Shown: piece after piece, positions 48,790-57,785 of the stretch | Position numbering within the stretch: the stretch's first letter is position 1 | Layout of the letters: every line of letters begins with the position of its first letter | NCBI RefSeq assembly: GCF_022179645.1 | Contig: NZ_BPRA01000003.1 | Location: 186,001-250,000, forward strand | From: Methylobacterium thuringiense | Lineage (GTDB): Bacteria; Pseudomonadota; Alphaproteobacteria; Rhizobiales; Beijerinckiaceae | Direction of reading: 5' to 3' | DNA: 64,000 bases | The notes under the pieces: model-generated | What the model was told of the DNA's origin: nothing | What the model saw: the letters and a program-made list of their open reading frames with translations, nothing else | The model's database searches: none | Position numbers and translations under genes: made by a program

Positions 48790-49569
48790 ATGGCCGCCGC
48801 CCTGGATTGCAGGCAGGCGCCAGGGAGTGTCGAGCGAATGGCGGCGTCGGTCGATCGGGAGGAGGTCGCGCGTTTCGATGCGCAGGCGGCGACGTGGTGG
48901 GATGCGGACGGACCGATGCGGGTGCTGCATCGCTTCAACCCCGTCCGCTTGGCCTACATCCGCGACGAGGCCTGCCGGCATTTCGGCCGCGAGCCAAACC
49001 GGCCCTTCGCGCTGGAAGGTCTCAGCCTCGTCGATGTCGGCTGCGGTGGCGGCGTGCTGTCCGAACCGCTCGCCCGCCTCGGTGCGAGCGTGACTGGGCT
49101 CGATCCGGCAGAGAAGAACATCGCCGTCGCCAAGGCGCATGCCGAGGCCGAGACCGTCACGGTCGATTATCGTGCCGAGACCATCGAAGCCGTGGTGGAG
49201 CGCGGCGAACGCTTCGACATCGTGCTGGCCATGGAGGTGGTGGAGCACGTGGTCGACCGGCCGGCCTTCCTGCGCACGGCCTGCCGGGCGATGAAACCCG
49301 GCGGCCTGCTCTTCGCCGCGACCCTCAACCGAACCTTGCGCTCCTACGCGCTCGCCATCGTCGGCGCGGAATACGTGCTCGGCTGGCTGCCCAAGGGCAC
49401 GCACGATTGGGAGAAATTTGTGAAGCCCGACGAGCTCAGCGACGATCTCGTGGCCGGCGGGTTATCCGTGTTCGACGTGGCGGGCGTGGTGTTCGATCCG
49501 CTCAGCGGCGGCTGGCGGCGCAGCCGGGATACGGCGATCAACTACATGGTGGCCGCGCGCGGGGCCTGA
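48790..49569 (+). CDS. ubiG: 3-demethylubiquinol / polyprenylphenol O-methyltransferase UbiG
   Basis: 259 residues from ATG 48790; ATG 48838 (MAASVDREEVARFDAQAATW) is a good alternative. A class I SAM methyltransferase for two O-methylations in ubiquinone synthesis. Family marks are ATWWDADGPMRVLHRFNPVR, LVDVGCGGGVLSEPLARLGA, VTGLDPAEKNIAVAKAHA, AMEVVEHVVDRPAFL and GTHDWEKFVKPDEL. It is divergent from lysC, 137 bp apart, a common alphaproteobacterial arrangement. Confidence 0.95.
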   Translation: MAAALDCRQAPGSVERMAASVDREEVARFDAQAATWWDADGPMRVLHRFNPVRLAYIRDEACRHFGREPNRPFALEGLSLVDVGCGGGVLSEPLARLGASVTGLDPAEKNIAVAKAHAEAETVTVDYRAETIEAVVERGERFDIVLAMEVVEHVVDRPAFLRTACRAMKPGGLLFAATLNRTLRSYALAIVGAEYVLGWLPKGTHDWEKFVKPDELSDDLVAGGLSVFDVAGVVFDPLSGGWRRSRDTAINYMVAARGA

Positions 49570-49648
49570 CGACGGACCCGTCGGGTCGCCCGGCCGTTCT
49601 CCTCAAAAGGACCGATCGCGATGCGATTGCCAACGTGGAGGAAGCGCA

Positions 49649-50221
49649 ATGCTCGAAAAGATCCCTCACGCCGTCGGCGAGGCCCTGTCCCGCGTGAAGG
49701 CCGGCCTCGGCAAGACGGTCTACCACTCCGTATTCTCGGACGTGCCGGAGAGCATCACCGTCACGAGCGAGGCCTTCGCGGACGGCGGCACGATCCCCGC
49801 TCGTTACACCGACGACGGCGGCAAGCTATCGCCGCCGCTGGCCTGGAGCGGCCTGCCGCCGGGGACCGGCAGCGTGGTCCTGATGGTCGAGGATCCCGAC
49901 GCGCCGATGCCGAGACCGCTCGTGCATCTCATCGCCTGGAAGGAGCGGGCCCACGACGCCGCGCTGCCCGAGGGCGACTTCGCCAGCCGGGGGACCGAGG
50001 GACAGCGGCACGAGCTTGGCCGCAACTCGTTCCAGCGCGACGCCTGGCTGCCGCCGGACCCACCGACAGGCCACGGGCCGCACCACTACCTGTTCCAGGT
50101 CTATGCCCTCGACGGCGTCCTGGACCTGCCGCACTCTCCCGGGCGCGGCGACATCCTCGACGCGATGCGGGGCCGGGTGCTGGCCAAGGGGCTTCTGACC
50201 GGCGTGTACGAACGGAAGTGA
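49649..50221 (+). CDS. YbhB/YbcL-type phosphatidylethanolamine-binding (PEBP) family protein
   Basis: A 190-residue PEBP/Raf-kinase-inhibitor-like protein. The fold is shown by ESITVTSEAFADGGTIPARY, PLAWSGLPPGTGSVVLMVED and PDAPMPRPLVHLIAWK (DPDAP ligand loop). Then GRNSFQRDAWLPPDPPTGHG (the GxHR-like cleft) and HHYLFQVYALD. It is cytoplasmic, with no signal peptide. Bacterial members have no settled role. An AGGAAG-type ribosome site precedes the ATG. It lies 79 bp after ubiG. Confidence 0.9.
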   Translation: MLEKIPHAVGEALSRVKAGLGKTVYHSVFSDVPESITVTSEAFADGGTIPARYTDDGGKLSPPLAWSGLPPGTGSVVLMVEDPDAPMPRPLVHLIAWKERAHDAALPEGDFASRGTEGQRHELGRNSFQRDAWLPPDPPTGHGPHHYLFQVYALDGVLDLPHSPGRGDILDAMRGRVLAKGLLTGVYERK

Positions 50222-50288
50222 CCGCGCGATTTGCTCTCGCGCCGACCGCCCCCTCCAGCTTATTCGGGCAGCGGAAGGGGAGTGCTGG

Positions 50289-51269
50289 ATGAAGGCTCTG
50301 TTGTGCACCCGGCTCGGTGGGCCGGAGGATCTCTCGATCGCGGATCTGCCGGACCCACGGCCCGGCCCGGGCGAGGCCGTGGTGGGGATCACCGTGGCCG
50401 CGCTCAACTTCTTCGACACGCTGATCATCGCCGGCCGCTACCAGGTGAAGCCGGCCCTGCCGTTCTCGCCGGGCGGCGAGGCCTGCGGCGTGGTGACGGC
50501 CCTGGGCGAGGGCGTCACGGGATTTGCGGTCGGCGAGCGAGTCATCGTGCACGTCACCAGCGGCACTTGCCGGGAGGCCATTGCGGTCGACACCCGCCAT
50601 CTTACGCGCGTGCCGGACGGCTTGAGCGACGAGACCGCGGCAGGGCTCACCATCACCTACGGCACCACGCTCCATGCCTTGCGTGATCGGGCACGCATCC
50701 AGCCGGGGGAGACATTGGCCGTCCTCGGCGCCTCGGGCGGCGTCGGCCTCGCGGCGGTGGAGATCGGCAAGATCCTGGGAGCGCGCGTGATCGCCTGCGC
50801 CTCCTCGCCCGATAAGCTGGACACGGCCCGCGAACACGGCGCCGACGATTGCGTGGATTATGTCGCCGACGACGTCAGGGCGGCCCTGAAGCGCCTCACC
50901 GAGGGACGCGGCGTCGACGTGGTCTACGACGCGGTCGGCGGCGACAATGCCGAGCCGGCCCTGCGTTCCCTCGGGTGGAAGGGCCGCTATCTTGTCATCG
51001 GCTTCGCGGCCGGCGAGATCCCGAAATTTCCGCTCAACGTCGTCATGCTGAAGGGCGTCGACGTCCAGGGCGTGCACTGGGGCGCCTTCGTCGAGCGGGA
51101 GCCCGAGGCGCATCGGGCGAACCAGGAGCAACTTCTCGCCTGGGCGGCCGAGGGCCGGCTCAAGGCCCGGATCCACGGCGTTCTGCCGCTTGCCGATTAT
51201 GCCGAAGCGCTCGGCATCCTCAAGCGGCGCGAGGTTCGAGGGAAAGTGTTGGTGCGCATCGGCGCATAA
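50289..51269 (+). CDS. NADPH:quinone oxidoreductase-like MDR protein
   Basis: A 326-residue zinc-independent MDR enzyme of the quinone-reductase group. It shows VAALNFFDTLIIAGRYQVKP, LPFSPGGEACGVVTALGEGV, the Rossmann motif LAVLGASGGVGLAAVEIGKI, and GADDCVDYVADDVRAALKRL. The C-terminal region has RYLVIGFAAGEIPKFPLNVV, typical of quinone oxidoreductase 2-like proteins. It would reduce quinones or enones with NADPH. It lies 67 bp after the PEBP gene and could be cotranscribed. Substrate unknown. Confidence 0.9.
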   Translation: MKALLCTRLGGPEDLSIADLPDPRPGPGEAVVGITVAALNFFDTLIIAGRYQVKPALPFSPGGEACGVVTALGEGVTGFAVGERVIVHVTSGTCREAIAVDTRHLTRVPDGLSDETAAGLTITYGTTLHALRDRARIQPGETLAVLGASGGVGLAAVEIGKILGARVIACASSPDKLDTAREHGADDCVDYVADDVRAALKRLTEGRGVDVVYDAVGGDNAEPALRSLGWKGRYLVIGFAAGEIPKFPLNVVMLKGVDVQGVHWGAFVEREPEAHRANQEQLLAWAAEGRLKARIHGVLPLADYAEALGILKRREVRGKVLVRIGA

Positions 51270-51286
51270 TCAGCCGTCGCACAAAC

Positions 51287-51321
51287 GAAAACCGCCCCGC
51301 AGCACGGAGCTGCAGGGCGGT
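51287..51321 (-). terminator. Terminator of the small secreted glycine-zipper gene
   Basis: Two-step stem ACCGCCC-GCAGC / GCTGC-GGGCGGT (51291-51321) with a 5-base loop. On the minus strand it is followed by TTTTCGTTTG. It sits 23 bases beyond that gene's stop and also downstream of the MDR gene. Confidence 0.85.
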
Positions 51322-51344
51322 CGATCACGCAATGAACGTTGATC

Positions 51345-51632
51345 CTAGCGGGCGGGACGCTCGCCGCGCATCATCTTGCGGTCGCGGCGGTCTTCGCGAT
51401 CCATCCGGTCCTCGCGGGCCTCACGCGCATCGGGGTCGATGCCGAGGACACCACCAACCGTGCCGGTCGCTGCGCCGACTGCGCCACCCACGACACCGCC
51501 AACCGGGCCAGCGGCGCGGTTGCCGTCTTCGACGCCGCGCTGTGCACCGCGAACAGTACCCTGCGCGTCAGCGGCGCCGGCGAGAACGAACGGCGACACG
51601 GCGAGAGTAGCGATGAGGAGAATGCGCTTCAT
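51345..51632 (-). CDS. Small secreted protein with a glycine-zipper segment
   Basis: 95 residues. Residues 1-23 form a signal peptide (MKRILLIATLAVSPFVLAGA, then ADA). The mature part has a glycine-zipper-like stretch (GPVGGVVGGAVGAATGTVGG, residues about 42-61) and a highly charged tail of Asp/Arg repeats (AREDRMDREDRRDRKM). Such zippers can pack into membranes or oligomerise. I know no named family. The gene has its own terminator. Confidence 0.8.
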   Translation of the reverse strand: MKRILLIATLAVSPFVLAGAADAQGTVRGAQRGVEDGNRAAGPVGGVVGGAVGAATGTVGGVLGIDPDAREAREDRMDREDRRDRKMMRGERPAR

Positions 51633-51832
51633 TCAAGAGACTCCAGAGACGTTGAACCAGCCACGTTTCGGCCGAGTGCCGGCGGCTTTCTGATCGGTCA
51701 ACGATCGAACTCCCAAAAGGTCCCAAACTTTATTCGGGAAATCGGGAGGCTGTTTTGCGACGACCGGTTTGGAGAGCCGGAATCTTTCCGGGCGATCGAC
51801 CGGACCATGCCGAGCCGCTGCCAGATCTGTCG

Positions 51833-52399
51833 CTAACCCTGGCGGGCCAACGCCGCCGCGATCCGTGCGGCGCCGGGGCCCTGGACCTGGCCGGCGACAT
51901 GCAGCTTTTTCAGCGAGTGAGCGCCGCGATGGCTAGCATGGGTGATGGCGATGGCGAGCGCGTCGGCGGCGTCCGCGACCTTGAACTCGGCTTTCGGCAA
52001 CAGGAAGCGCACCATCGCCTGGATCTGCACCTTCTCGGCATGACCCGAGCCGCAGACAGTCTTCTTCACCAGGTTGGCGGCGTATTCCGAGACCGGCAGC
52101 CCGGCCAAAGCCGGCACCAGCAGGGCGATGGCGCGGGCATGGCCGAGCTTCAGAGTCGCCTGCGCATCCTTGTTGACGAAGGTCTCCTCCACGGCCACCT
52201 CGTCGGGTGCGTGGCCGCCGACGACGGCGGTGATGCCCTCGTGCAGTTCGCGCAGGCGCAGGGCCAGTGGCAGGTCGCCGTCGGAGGTGACGACGCCGCA
52301 GGCGAGGTAGGCGAGCTTGGTGCCCCTGGCGGTGATGAGCCCCCAGCCGGTGCGGCGGAGCCCCGGATCGATGCCGAGGATGCGGACGTCCGTCGTCAT
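51833..52399 (-). CDS. ruvC: Holliday junction endonuclease RuvC
   Basis: A 188-residue RuvC resolvase with the four catalytic acids: Asp in [14 protein letters not shown], Glu in [20 protein letters not shown], and two Asp in [16 protein letters not shown]. The motif order and length match the family. It cuts Holliday junctions bound by RuvAB. Here it is separated from ruvA by a yceI gene and lies on the opposite strand from ruvA, and no ruvB follows, unlike the usual ruvCAB cluster. Confidence 0.96.
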   Translation of the reverse strand: MTTDVRILGIDPGLRRTGWGLITARGTKLAYLACGVVTSDGDLPLALRLRELHEGITAVVGGHAPDEVAVEETFVNKDAQATLKLGHARAIALLVPALAGLPVSEYAANLVKKTVCGSGHAEKVQIQAMVRFLLPKAEFKVADAADALAIAITHASHRGAHSLKKLHVAGQVQGPGAARIAAALARQG

Positions 52400-52482
52400 G
52401 GTGCCTCCGGCGTGGCTAAAGGACAGCGACGCATCCCGTCGTCAGCACATATCGTGAACGCTGCGCCGCCGCAAACGCGCGA

Positions 52483-53106
52483 TCACGGCACCGCCTTGAA
52501 CTCGCCCTCCAGCCGCAACTGCACCTCGTCGCCGAGAATCGGCAGGAAGGCGTTGACGCCGAAATCGGAGCGCCGGATCACCGCGCGCCCGTCGAAGCCC
52601 ACCGAATAGGCCTTGTCCACCGGGTTCACGCCGGCCTGGTTGAAGGTGGCGTCGAAGGACACGACCCGGGTGATGCCCTTGATCGTCAGTTCGCCGTTGA
52701 CCCGGGCCGTGGTCGGACTCGTCGGCTCGACGGAGGTGCTGACATAGGTCGCCTGCGGAAATTTTGGGACGTCGAAGAAGTCCGGCGCCTTGAGGTGCTC
52801 GTTGAGCTTGTCGTTCAGCCCGTTGACGCTCGCCGTGTCGATCGTGACCGACAGCCTGCTCTTGGCCGGATCGCGCGGGTCGAGCGTCGCCTCGCCGGCC
52901 ACGCCGGTGATCTGGCCGTAATAGGTCGAGTAGCCGAGGTGGCTCAGCGACCAGGTGATCTTTCCATGCGCCGGATCGAGCCGATACCGCCCCGGCTTGA
53001 CCTGCGTCGGATCGCTGGTCGGCCCCGTGGGCTCGGCCTGAGCCAACGCTGCTATGGGAGCGCCTGCGAGGAGCGCGACAAGGGCGAGGGCGGGTAGTGG
53101 CGTCAT
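52483..53106 (-). CDS. YceI-family periplasmic lipid-binding-like protein
   Basis: 207 residues from ATG 53106, with a signal peptide ([20 protein letters not shown]). The YceI lipocalin-like barrel is shown by [59 protein letters not shown] and [18 protein letters not shown]. Such proteins bind isoprenoids or other lipids in the periplasm, often in stress. It lies between ruvC and ruvA, on the ruvC strand, 100 bp divergent from ruvA. Confidence 0.92.
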   Translation of the reverse strand: MTPLPALALVALLAGAPIAALAQAEPTGPTSDPTQVKPGRYRLDPAHGKITWSLSHLGYSTYYGQITGVAGEATLDPRDPAKSRLSVTIDTASVNGLNDKLNEHLKAPDFFDVPKFPQATYVSTSVEPTSPTTARVNGELTIKGITRVVSFDATFNQAGVNPVDKAYSVGFDGRAVIRRSDFGVNAFLPILGDEVQLRLEGEFKAVP

Positions 53107-53206
53107 CGGCACGGGTCTGGGCTCACCTTGTCGGGTCGGGCAGCGTATCGGATATGGCAGGCCGGCGCGGGAACCAAGTCCCGGCGCATCCCCGCACGGA
53201 ATCGTC

Positions 53207-53824
53207 ATGATCGGCAAGCTCAAGGGCATCGTGGATTCCTTCGGCGAGGATTTCGTCATCCTCGACGTGCAGGGCGTCGGCTACGTCGTGCATTGCTCGG
53301 CGCGTACGCTGCAGCGGCTGCCGAAGCCCGGCGAGGCGGCCGACCTCGCCATCGAGACCCATGTAAGGGAGGATATGATCCGGCTGTACGGTTTCCGGTC
53401 GGATGCCGAACGCGAGTGGTTCCGCCTGCTTCAGACCGTGCAGGGCGTGGGCTCGAAGGTAGCGCTCGGCGTGCTCTCGGTTCTGGAACCCTCGCAACTC
53501 GCCACGGCGCTCGCCACCGGCGACAAGGGCTCGATCGCCCGCGCTCCCGGCGTCGGGCCTCGGCTCGCGGCCCGGCTGGCGGCCGAACTGAAGGACAAGG
53601 CGCCGGCTTTCGCGCCGATCGATCCGGCCCTGATCGCGCTCACCGGCGCCGTCGAGGAGCGCGCCGCCCCCCAGCCGGTGGCGGACGCCATCTCGGCGCT
53701 GGTCAATCTCGGCTACCCGCAGATCCAGGCCTCCGCCGCCATCGCCGCGGCGATGAGGGGAGCCGGCGAAGGGGCGGAGGCGAAGACGCTGATCCGGCTG
53801 GGATTGCGCGAACTGGCGCGGTAG
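53207..53824 (+). CDS. ruvA: Holliday junction DNA helicase subunit RuvA
   Basis: 205 residues from ATG 53207 ([20 protein letters not shown]). RuvA tetramers hold the junction and recruit the RuvB motor. Domain I is the OB fold. Domain II contains two helix-hairpin-helix motifs, in [18 protein letters not shown] and [20 protein letters not shown]. The C-terminal domain III ([20 protein letters not shown]) binds RuvB. No ruvB follows, which is unusual. The next gene is a minus-strand DUF3572 protein. Confidence 0.96.
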   Translation: MIGKLKGIVDSFGEDFVILDVQGVGYVVHCSARTLQRLPKPGEAADLAIETHVREDMIRLYGFRSDAEREWFRLLQTVQGVGSKVALGVLSVLEPSQLATALATGDKGSIARAPGVGPRLAARLAAELKDKAPAFAPIDPALIALTGAVEERAAPQPVADAISALVNLGYPQIQASAAIAAAMRGAGEGAEAKTLIRLGLRELAR

Positions 53825-53838
53825 GCCGGCTTGCCGAT

Positions 53839-54138
53839 CTACAGATCGTGGTCGAACTCCGGCGGCTGAAGCCGCCGCCAGGCCGCGGCAATCCTTTCGG
53901 GTTTGACGTCGAGCGCTCGGGCGCAGGCGAGCAGCATCGGCTCGTCGCCCATCACATGGTCGAGAACCGCGCCGAGGAAGGCCGGATCCCGCGCGCTTTC
54001 GCGGACCGTATCGGGGTTGAGACCGCTCAACTGCAGGAACGGAAACAGCCGCTCCTCGTCACCGGCGAGCCATGCCAGGACTTCGAGGGCGAGGTTCTCC
54101 GCAGCCTCGTCTCCATGATCAAATTTGCGTTTCATCAA
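53839..54138 (-). CDS. DUF3572 protein
   Basis: A 99-residue helical protein of the DUF3572 family, an alphaproteobacterial family of unknown function. It shows [59 protein letters not shown] and [17 protein letters not shown]. It is divergent from divK with 73 bp between starts, an arrangement I recall from other Hyphomicrobiales. It is convergent with ruvA, 14 bp apart. ATG 54135 is an equal start choice. Confidence 0.9.
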   Translation of the reverse strand: MMKRKFDHGDEAAENLALEVLAWLAGDEERLFPFLQLSGLNPDTVRESARDPAFLGAVLDHVMGDEPMLLACARALDVKPERIAAAWRRLQPPEFDHDL

Positions 54139-54211
54139 CGAGTATCACTTAAACGGAACAAGAGCAGACGGCGACGAAGGCGAGGTCGCGGGAGCCCGGA
54201 GACTGGGGGCC

Positions 54212-54586
54212 ATGAAGAAAACCGTTCTCATCGTTGAGGACAACGAGCTCAACATGAAGCTCTTCAACGATCTTCTCGAGGCCCATGGTTACGCGACCCT
54301 TAAGACCGGCAACGGCATCGAGGCCATCGAACTCGCCCGCACGCATCGTCCCGACCTGATCCTCATGGACATCCAGCTGCCCGAGGTCTCGGGTTTGGAG
54401 GTGACCAAGTGGCTCAAGGACGACGAGGATCTGCGCCACATTCCGGTGATCGCCATAACCGCCTTCGCGATGAAAGGTGACGAGGAGCGGATCCGCGAGG
54501 GTGGCTGCGAGGCGTACCTGTCGAAGCCGATCTCCGTCGCAAAATTCATCGCGACGGTGCGCACGTTTCTCGGCGAGACCGGCTGA
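54212..54586 (+). CDS. divK: Single-domain response regulator DivK
   Basis: 124 residues. The receiver is nearly all of the protein: [20 protein letters not shown], the phosphoacceptor Asp in [20 protein letters not shown], the Thr in [16 protein letters not shown], and the Lys in [11 protein letters not shown]. It matches DivK of Caulobacter and relatives, which controls CtrA through DivJ, PleC and DivL. The pairing with pleD 42 bp downstream supports the name. Confidence 0.95.
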   Translation: MKKTVLIVEDNELNMKLFNDLLEAHGYATLKTGNGIEAIELARTHRPDLILMDIQLPEVSGLEVTKWLKDDEDLRHIPVIAITAFAMKGDEERIREGGCEAYLSKPISVAKFIATVRTFLGETG

Positions 54587-54628
54587 ATCCTTAGGGAAGC
54601 CGCCGGTAGAGGGAGGCAGGAGCAACGC

Positions 54629-56002
54629 ATGTCCGCCCGTGTCTTGATCGTCGACGATCTGTTCCCGAACCTCAAGCTCCTCGAGGCGAAGCTCTCGATG
54701 GAGTATTTCGGCGTGGTCGCCGCTATGAGTGGCCCCGAGGCGCTCGCAATCTGCGAGAACGGCCTGTGCGACATCGTCCTGCTCGACGTGATGATGCCGG
54801 GCATGGACGGCTTCGAGGTCTGCCGCCGGCTGAAGACCAATCCGGCGACGGCCCACCTGCCCGTGGTCATCGTGACGGCCCTCGACGAACCCTCGGACCG
54901 CCTGCGCGGGCTCGATGCCGGCGCCGACGACTTTCTGACGAAGCCCATCGACGACACCGCCCTGTTCACGCGCGTACGCAGCCTGCTCCGGCTCAAGGCC
55001 GTCACCGACGAGCTGCGCAGCCGAGCGATGGCTTCGCGCGAACTCGGCATGGGCGACCCCTTCGCGCTGGCTGCAGCCGAGACAGGCCAAGGCGCCCGCA
55101 TCCTGCTGGTCGAGGACCGGCCGAACGCCGCCGATCGCATGGCCACCGCGTTGGCGCAGCATCACACCGTCACGATCGAGGCGGATCCGCACCGCGCCCT
55201 GGTGGCGGCGACAGAAGGCGGCTTCGACCTGGCGCTGGTCAGCATCGATCTCGACGGTTCCGACGGCCTGCGTTTGTGCAGCCAACTCCGCTCCCTCGAC
55301 CGCACCCGCGACATGGCTCTGATCATGGTCGGTGAGACCAACGGGATGGCACGTCTCACCCGCGGCCTCGATTTCGGCGTGCACGACTATCTTCTGCGGC
55401 CGGTCGATCGCAACGAACTGATCGCGCGGGTGCGCACGCAGATCCGTCGTCGCCGCTTCTCGGAAACGCTGCGCGGCGCTGTGCAGGCCTCCATCGAACT
55501 CGCGATGACCGACGAGCTGACCGGTCTGCACAACCGCCGCTACCTCGACCGGCAACTCGTCCCGCTCTTCGGCGAGGCCGCGGCCCAGTCGCTTGGGCTC
55601 GCCTGCCTGATCCTCGACATCGACCGTTTCAAGTCGATCAACGACAGCTACGGACACGAGGCCGGCGACGAGGTGCTCAAGGCCTTTGCCGACCGCGTCC
55701 GCCAGCATACCCGCGGTATCGATATCGTCGCCCGCTTCGGCGGCGAGGAAGTGGTTATCGTGATGCCGGGTGCGACGCTGGTCGATGCCCAGGCCGCCGG
55801 CGAGCGCATTCGCGAACGAATGGAATCCGTCCCGTTCCTGGTCCAGCGCGGGGCGGCGGCGATCACCGTGACGGTGTCGATCGGCGTCGCCATCCGGCAT
55901 GCCGGCGACACGAGCGCCTCCGACATGCTGAAGCGATCGGACGACGCCCTCTACCGGGCCAAGGCCAGCGGCCGGAACCGCGTGGTCGCCGAGGCGGCCT
56001 AG
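54629..56002 (+). CDS. pleD: Diguanylate cyclase response regulator PleD
   Basis: 457 residues: two receiver domains (about 1-120 and 150-270) and a C-terminal GGDEF domain. Receiver 1 has its phosphoacceptor in DIVLLDVMMPGMDGFEVCRR. Receiver 2 is degenerate (LALVSIDLDGSDGLRLCSQL) and mediates dimerisation in the family. The cyclase active site is GGEEV at residues 371-375 (usual GGEEF or GGDEF), with the inhibitory RxxD at 362-365 (RGID). It makes cyclic-di-GMP at the swarmer-to-stalked transition in relatives. The stop overlaps the convergent small gene by 4 bases. Confidence 0.95.
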   Translation: MSARVLIVDDLFPNLKLLEAKLSMEYFGVVAAMSGPEALAICENGLCDIVLLDVMMPGMDGFEVCRRLKTNPATAHLPVVIVTALDEPSDRLRGLDAGADDFLTKPIDDTALFTRVRSLLRLKAVTDELRSRAMASRELGMGDPFALAAAETGQGARILLVEDRPNAADRMATALAQHHTVTIEADPHRALVAATEGGFDLALVSIDLDGSDGLRLCSQLRSLDRTRDMALIMVGETNGMARLTRGLDFGVHDYLLRPVDRNELIARVRTQIRRRRFSETLRGAVQASIELAMTDELTGLHNRRYLDRQLVPLFGEAAAQSLGLACLILDIDRFKSINDSYGHEAGDEVLKAFADRVRQHTRGIDIVARFGGEEVVIVMPGATLVDAQAAGERIRERMESVPFLVQRGAAAITVTVSIGVAIRHAGDTSASDMLKRSDDALYRAKASGRNRVVAEAA

Positions 56003-56178
56003 CCGCCGCCGGGATCGGCGTCGTCGCCCTGGTCCGCACCCGACGGAAGCCCGGGCTTCCCCTCGGTCTTCTCGTTCGGGTCCATGACGGCATCGGGAGC
56101 GGAGTTGGCGGGTTTGCCCTTCGGCTTGTCGTCCGTGTTCGTCGTGTCGTCCTTCGTCTTGTGTCCGGCGCTGGTCAT
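55999..56178 (-). CDS. Small hydrophilic protein C of a coupled three-gene set
   Basis: A 59-residue protein with almost no hydrophobic residues: MTSAGHKTKDDTTNTDDKPK at the start and an Asp/Gly/Pro end (GADQGDDADPGGG). It looks intrinsically disordered. The ATG overlaps the TGA of gene B (ATGA), indicating translational coupling. It is convergent with pleD, sharing 4 bases. I do not recognise it. Confidence 0.6.
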   Translation of the reverse strand: MTSAGHKTKDDTTNTDDKPKGKPANSAPDAVMDPNEKTEGKPGLPSGADQGDDADPGGG

Positions 56179-56477
56179 TCCTCATCCTTCTCGACGTCGT
56201 AATGGCCACCGGCGACCTTGCCGCTGCCGGAGGCCGAGTTTTGGTCGGAATGACCGCCGGAGGAGCCGCCGATCGGCGTGGGATTGCGTCCGGCCGCGCT
56301 GCCGGCGTCAGGGCGGTCGCGGCTGCGATCCGCATCGGAGAGGCCGCCTGGTCCCATTTCGGTGATCGCAGCTTGCACGGCCGTCTGATGACCGCCGCCG
56401 GCAGCCGGCGCGCCGGGTGTGCCGACATCGTCGGCCTTGCGGGTGAGGGTGGCGTGGGACGTGTTCTCGTCGCTCAT
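56175..56477 (-). CDS. Small hydrophilic protein B of a coupled three-gene set
   Basis: A 100-residue, Gly/Ser/Asp-rich protein with a short helix around AVQAAITEMG and otherwise disordered composition (NPTPIGGSSGGHSDQNSASG). No signal peptide or membrane segment. Its start overlaps the stop of gene A and its stop overlaps the start of gene C, both as ATGA. The set is probably one transcript. Function is unknown, and a stress-protective role is only a guess. Confidence 0.65.
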   Translation of the reverse strand: MSDENTSHATLTRKADDVGTPGAPAAGGGHQTAVQAAITEMGPGGLSDADRSRDRPDAGSAAGRNPTPIGGSSGGHSDQNSASGSGKVAGGHYDVEKDEE

Positions 56478-56692
56478 GACGCATCGCCTTCGTCGTCGCC
56501 GACGACGGACGTCGCGCGTTCGATCGATTCCCGGGCCTCGCCGTCAGGACCGCCCTTCAATGCGTCCCGGAACTGAGAAGGGACGCCGCCGTCGCGTGGG
56601 GAAGGGATACCTGAGTCCTGGCCGCTTCGGACATGAGAGGCACCGCCGGTCTCGGGTGACGGCCGTTCGTGCTGCTGTTCGCTCATCGTCAT
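56474..56692 (-). CDS. Small hydrophilic protein A of a coupled three-gene set
   Basis: A 72-residue protein starting MTMSEQQHERPSPETGGASH (or from ATG 56686). It is rich in Gly, Ser, Asp, Glu and Pro, with a possible helix in EARESIERATSVVG. First of three overlapping genes. A GCAAC-N17-GTT element like a general-stress (EcfG) promoter lies about 22-46 bases upstream. I do not recognise a family. Confidence 0.65.
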   Translation of the reverse strand: MTMSEQQHERPSPETGGASHVRSGQDSGIPSPRDGGVPSQFRDALKGGPDGEARESIERATSVVGDDEGDAS

Positions 56693-56713
56693 CCTCGCCT
56701 GCTGCCGTGGACA

Positions 56714-56738
56714 ACAGGGCGAGGCGAGAGACGTTGCG
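56714..56738 (-). promoter_or_regulatory. EcfG-like promoter candidate for the small-gene set
   Basis: On the minus strand: GCAAC, 17 bases, GTT. The general-stress sigma factor consensus in alphaproteobacteria is about GGAAC-N17/18-GTT. One mismatch in a short motif makes this weak evidence. Confidence 0.3.
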
Positions 56739-56807
56739 TATGGCTTCGCGATGCCGCAGCCGCTGCGAAAGCGCGGTGTCCCGATTTTGAAGCGTCGACG
56801 GCCGGTG

Positions 56808-57785
56808 CTAGCCGATTCCCTCGAAGAGCACCGAGGAGATGTAACGTTCGGCGAACGAGCAGGCCACGGTCACGATCCGCTTGCCCTTGAACTCGGGTCG
56901 CGAGGCGAGTTCTAGCGCAGCTGCGACGTTGCCGCCGGTGGAGATGCCGCCGGGAATGCCTTCGAGCTTGGCGAGCTGGCGCGCGGTATCGATCGCGGTC
57001 TGGTTCGAGACGGTCAGCACGCCGTCGATCACCGAGCGGTCGAGGTTGTCCGGGATGAACCCGGCGCCGATACCTTGGATCTTGTGCGGGCCGGGCTGGC
57101 CGCCGGAGATCACCGGCGAATCCGTCGGCTCTACCGCGAAGACCTTCAGGTTCGGCAGGCGTGGCTTCAGCACCTGACCGACGCCGGTCACGGTGCCACC
57201 GGTGCCCACGCCCGCGACGAAGGCGTCGAGCTGACCGTCGGTGTCGTTCCAGATCTCTTCCGCCGTGGTCTTGCGGTGGATCTCGGGATTGGCCGGGTTC
57301 GAGAATTGCTGCGGCATCACCGCGCCATCGATCTCCTTGAGGAGTTCTTCGGCCCGGCCGATCGCACCCTTCATACCCTGCGGACCGGGGGTAAGTTCGA
57401 GCTCGGCGCCGAGGAAGGCCAGCATCTTGCGGCGTTCCACGGACATCGTCTCGGGCATCACCAGGATCAGCCTGTAGCCGCGCGCCGCGGCGACGAAGGC
57501 CAGGGCGATGCCGGTGTTGCCGGAGGTCGGCTCGACCAGAGTGCCGCCGGGCTTGAGGCGGCCCGAAGCCTCCAGGGCGTCGATCATGTTGACGCCGATG
57601 CGGTCCTTGACGCTCGCGATCGGGTTGAAGAACTCGAGCTTGAGCAGGATCTCGGCGTCGACGCCGTGCTCTTTCGTGAGCCTGTTGAGGCGGACCAGGG
57701 GGGTGTTGCCGATCGTCTCGGTAATCGAGCCGTAGATACGGCCGTGGCCGGCCTTGCGCGCGGATGCGGTGGTGTCGTCGGCCAT
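56808..57785 (-). CDS. cysK: Cysteine synthase A
   Basis: A 325-residue O-acetylserine sulfhydrylase, PLP-dependent, final step of cysteine synthesis. It shows [20 protein letters not shown], the PLP-lysine in [19 protein letters not shown], the substrate loop [40 protein letters not shown] and the phosphate-binding [15 protein letters not shown]. All are normal for CysK, as is the length. The gene stands alone. Together with the two acylhomoserine sulfhydrylases it gives the window three sulfide-using enzymes. Confidence 0.96.
   Translation of the reverse strand: MADDTTASARKAGHGRIYGSITETIGNTPLVRLNRLTKEHGVDAEILLKLEFFNPIASVKDRIGVNMIDALEASGRLKPGGTLVEPTSGNTGIALAFVAAARGYRLILVMPETMSVERRKMLAFLGAELELTPGPQGMKGAIGRAEELLKEIDGAVMPQQFSNPANPEIHRKTTAEEIWNDTDGQLDAFVAGVGTGGTVTGVGQVLKPRLPNLKVFAVEPTDSPVISGGQPGPHKIQGIGAGFIPDNLDRSVIDGVLTVSNQTAIDTARQLAKLEGIPGGISTGGNVAAALELASRPEFKGKRIVTVACSFAERYISSVLFEGIG

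Noticed and set aside
54149-56428. Very long minus-strand open frame (759 codons) opposite divK-pleD
   Set aside because: It is the antisense of two strongly supported genes. High GC makes such frames common, and its protein has no fold-like pattern.
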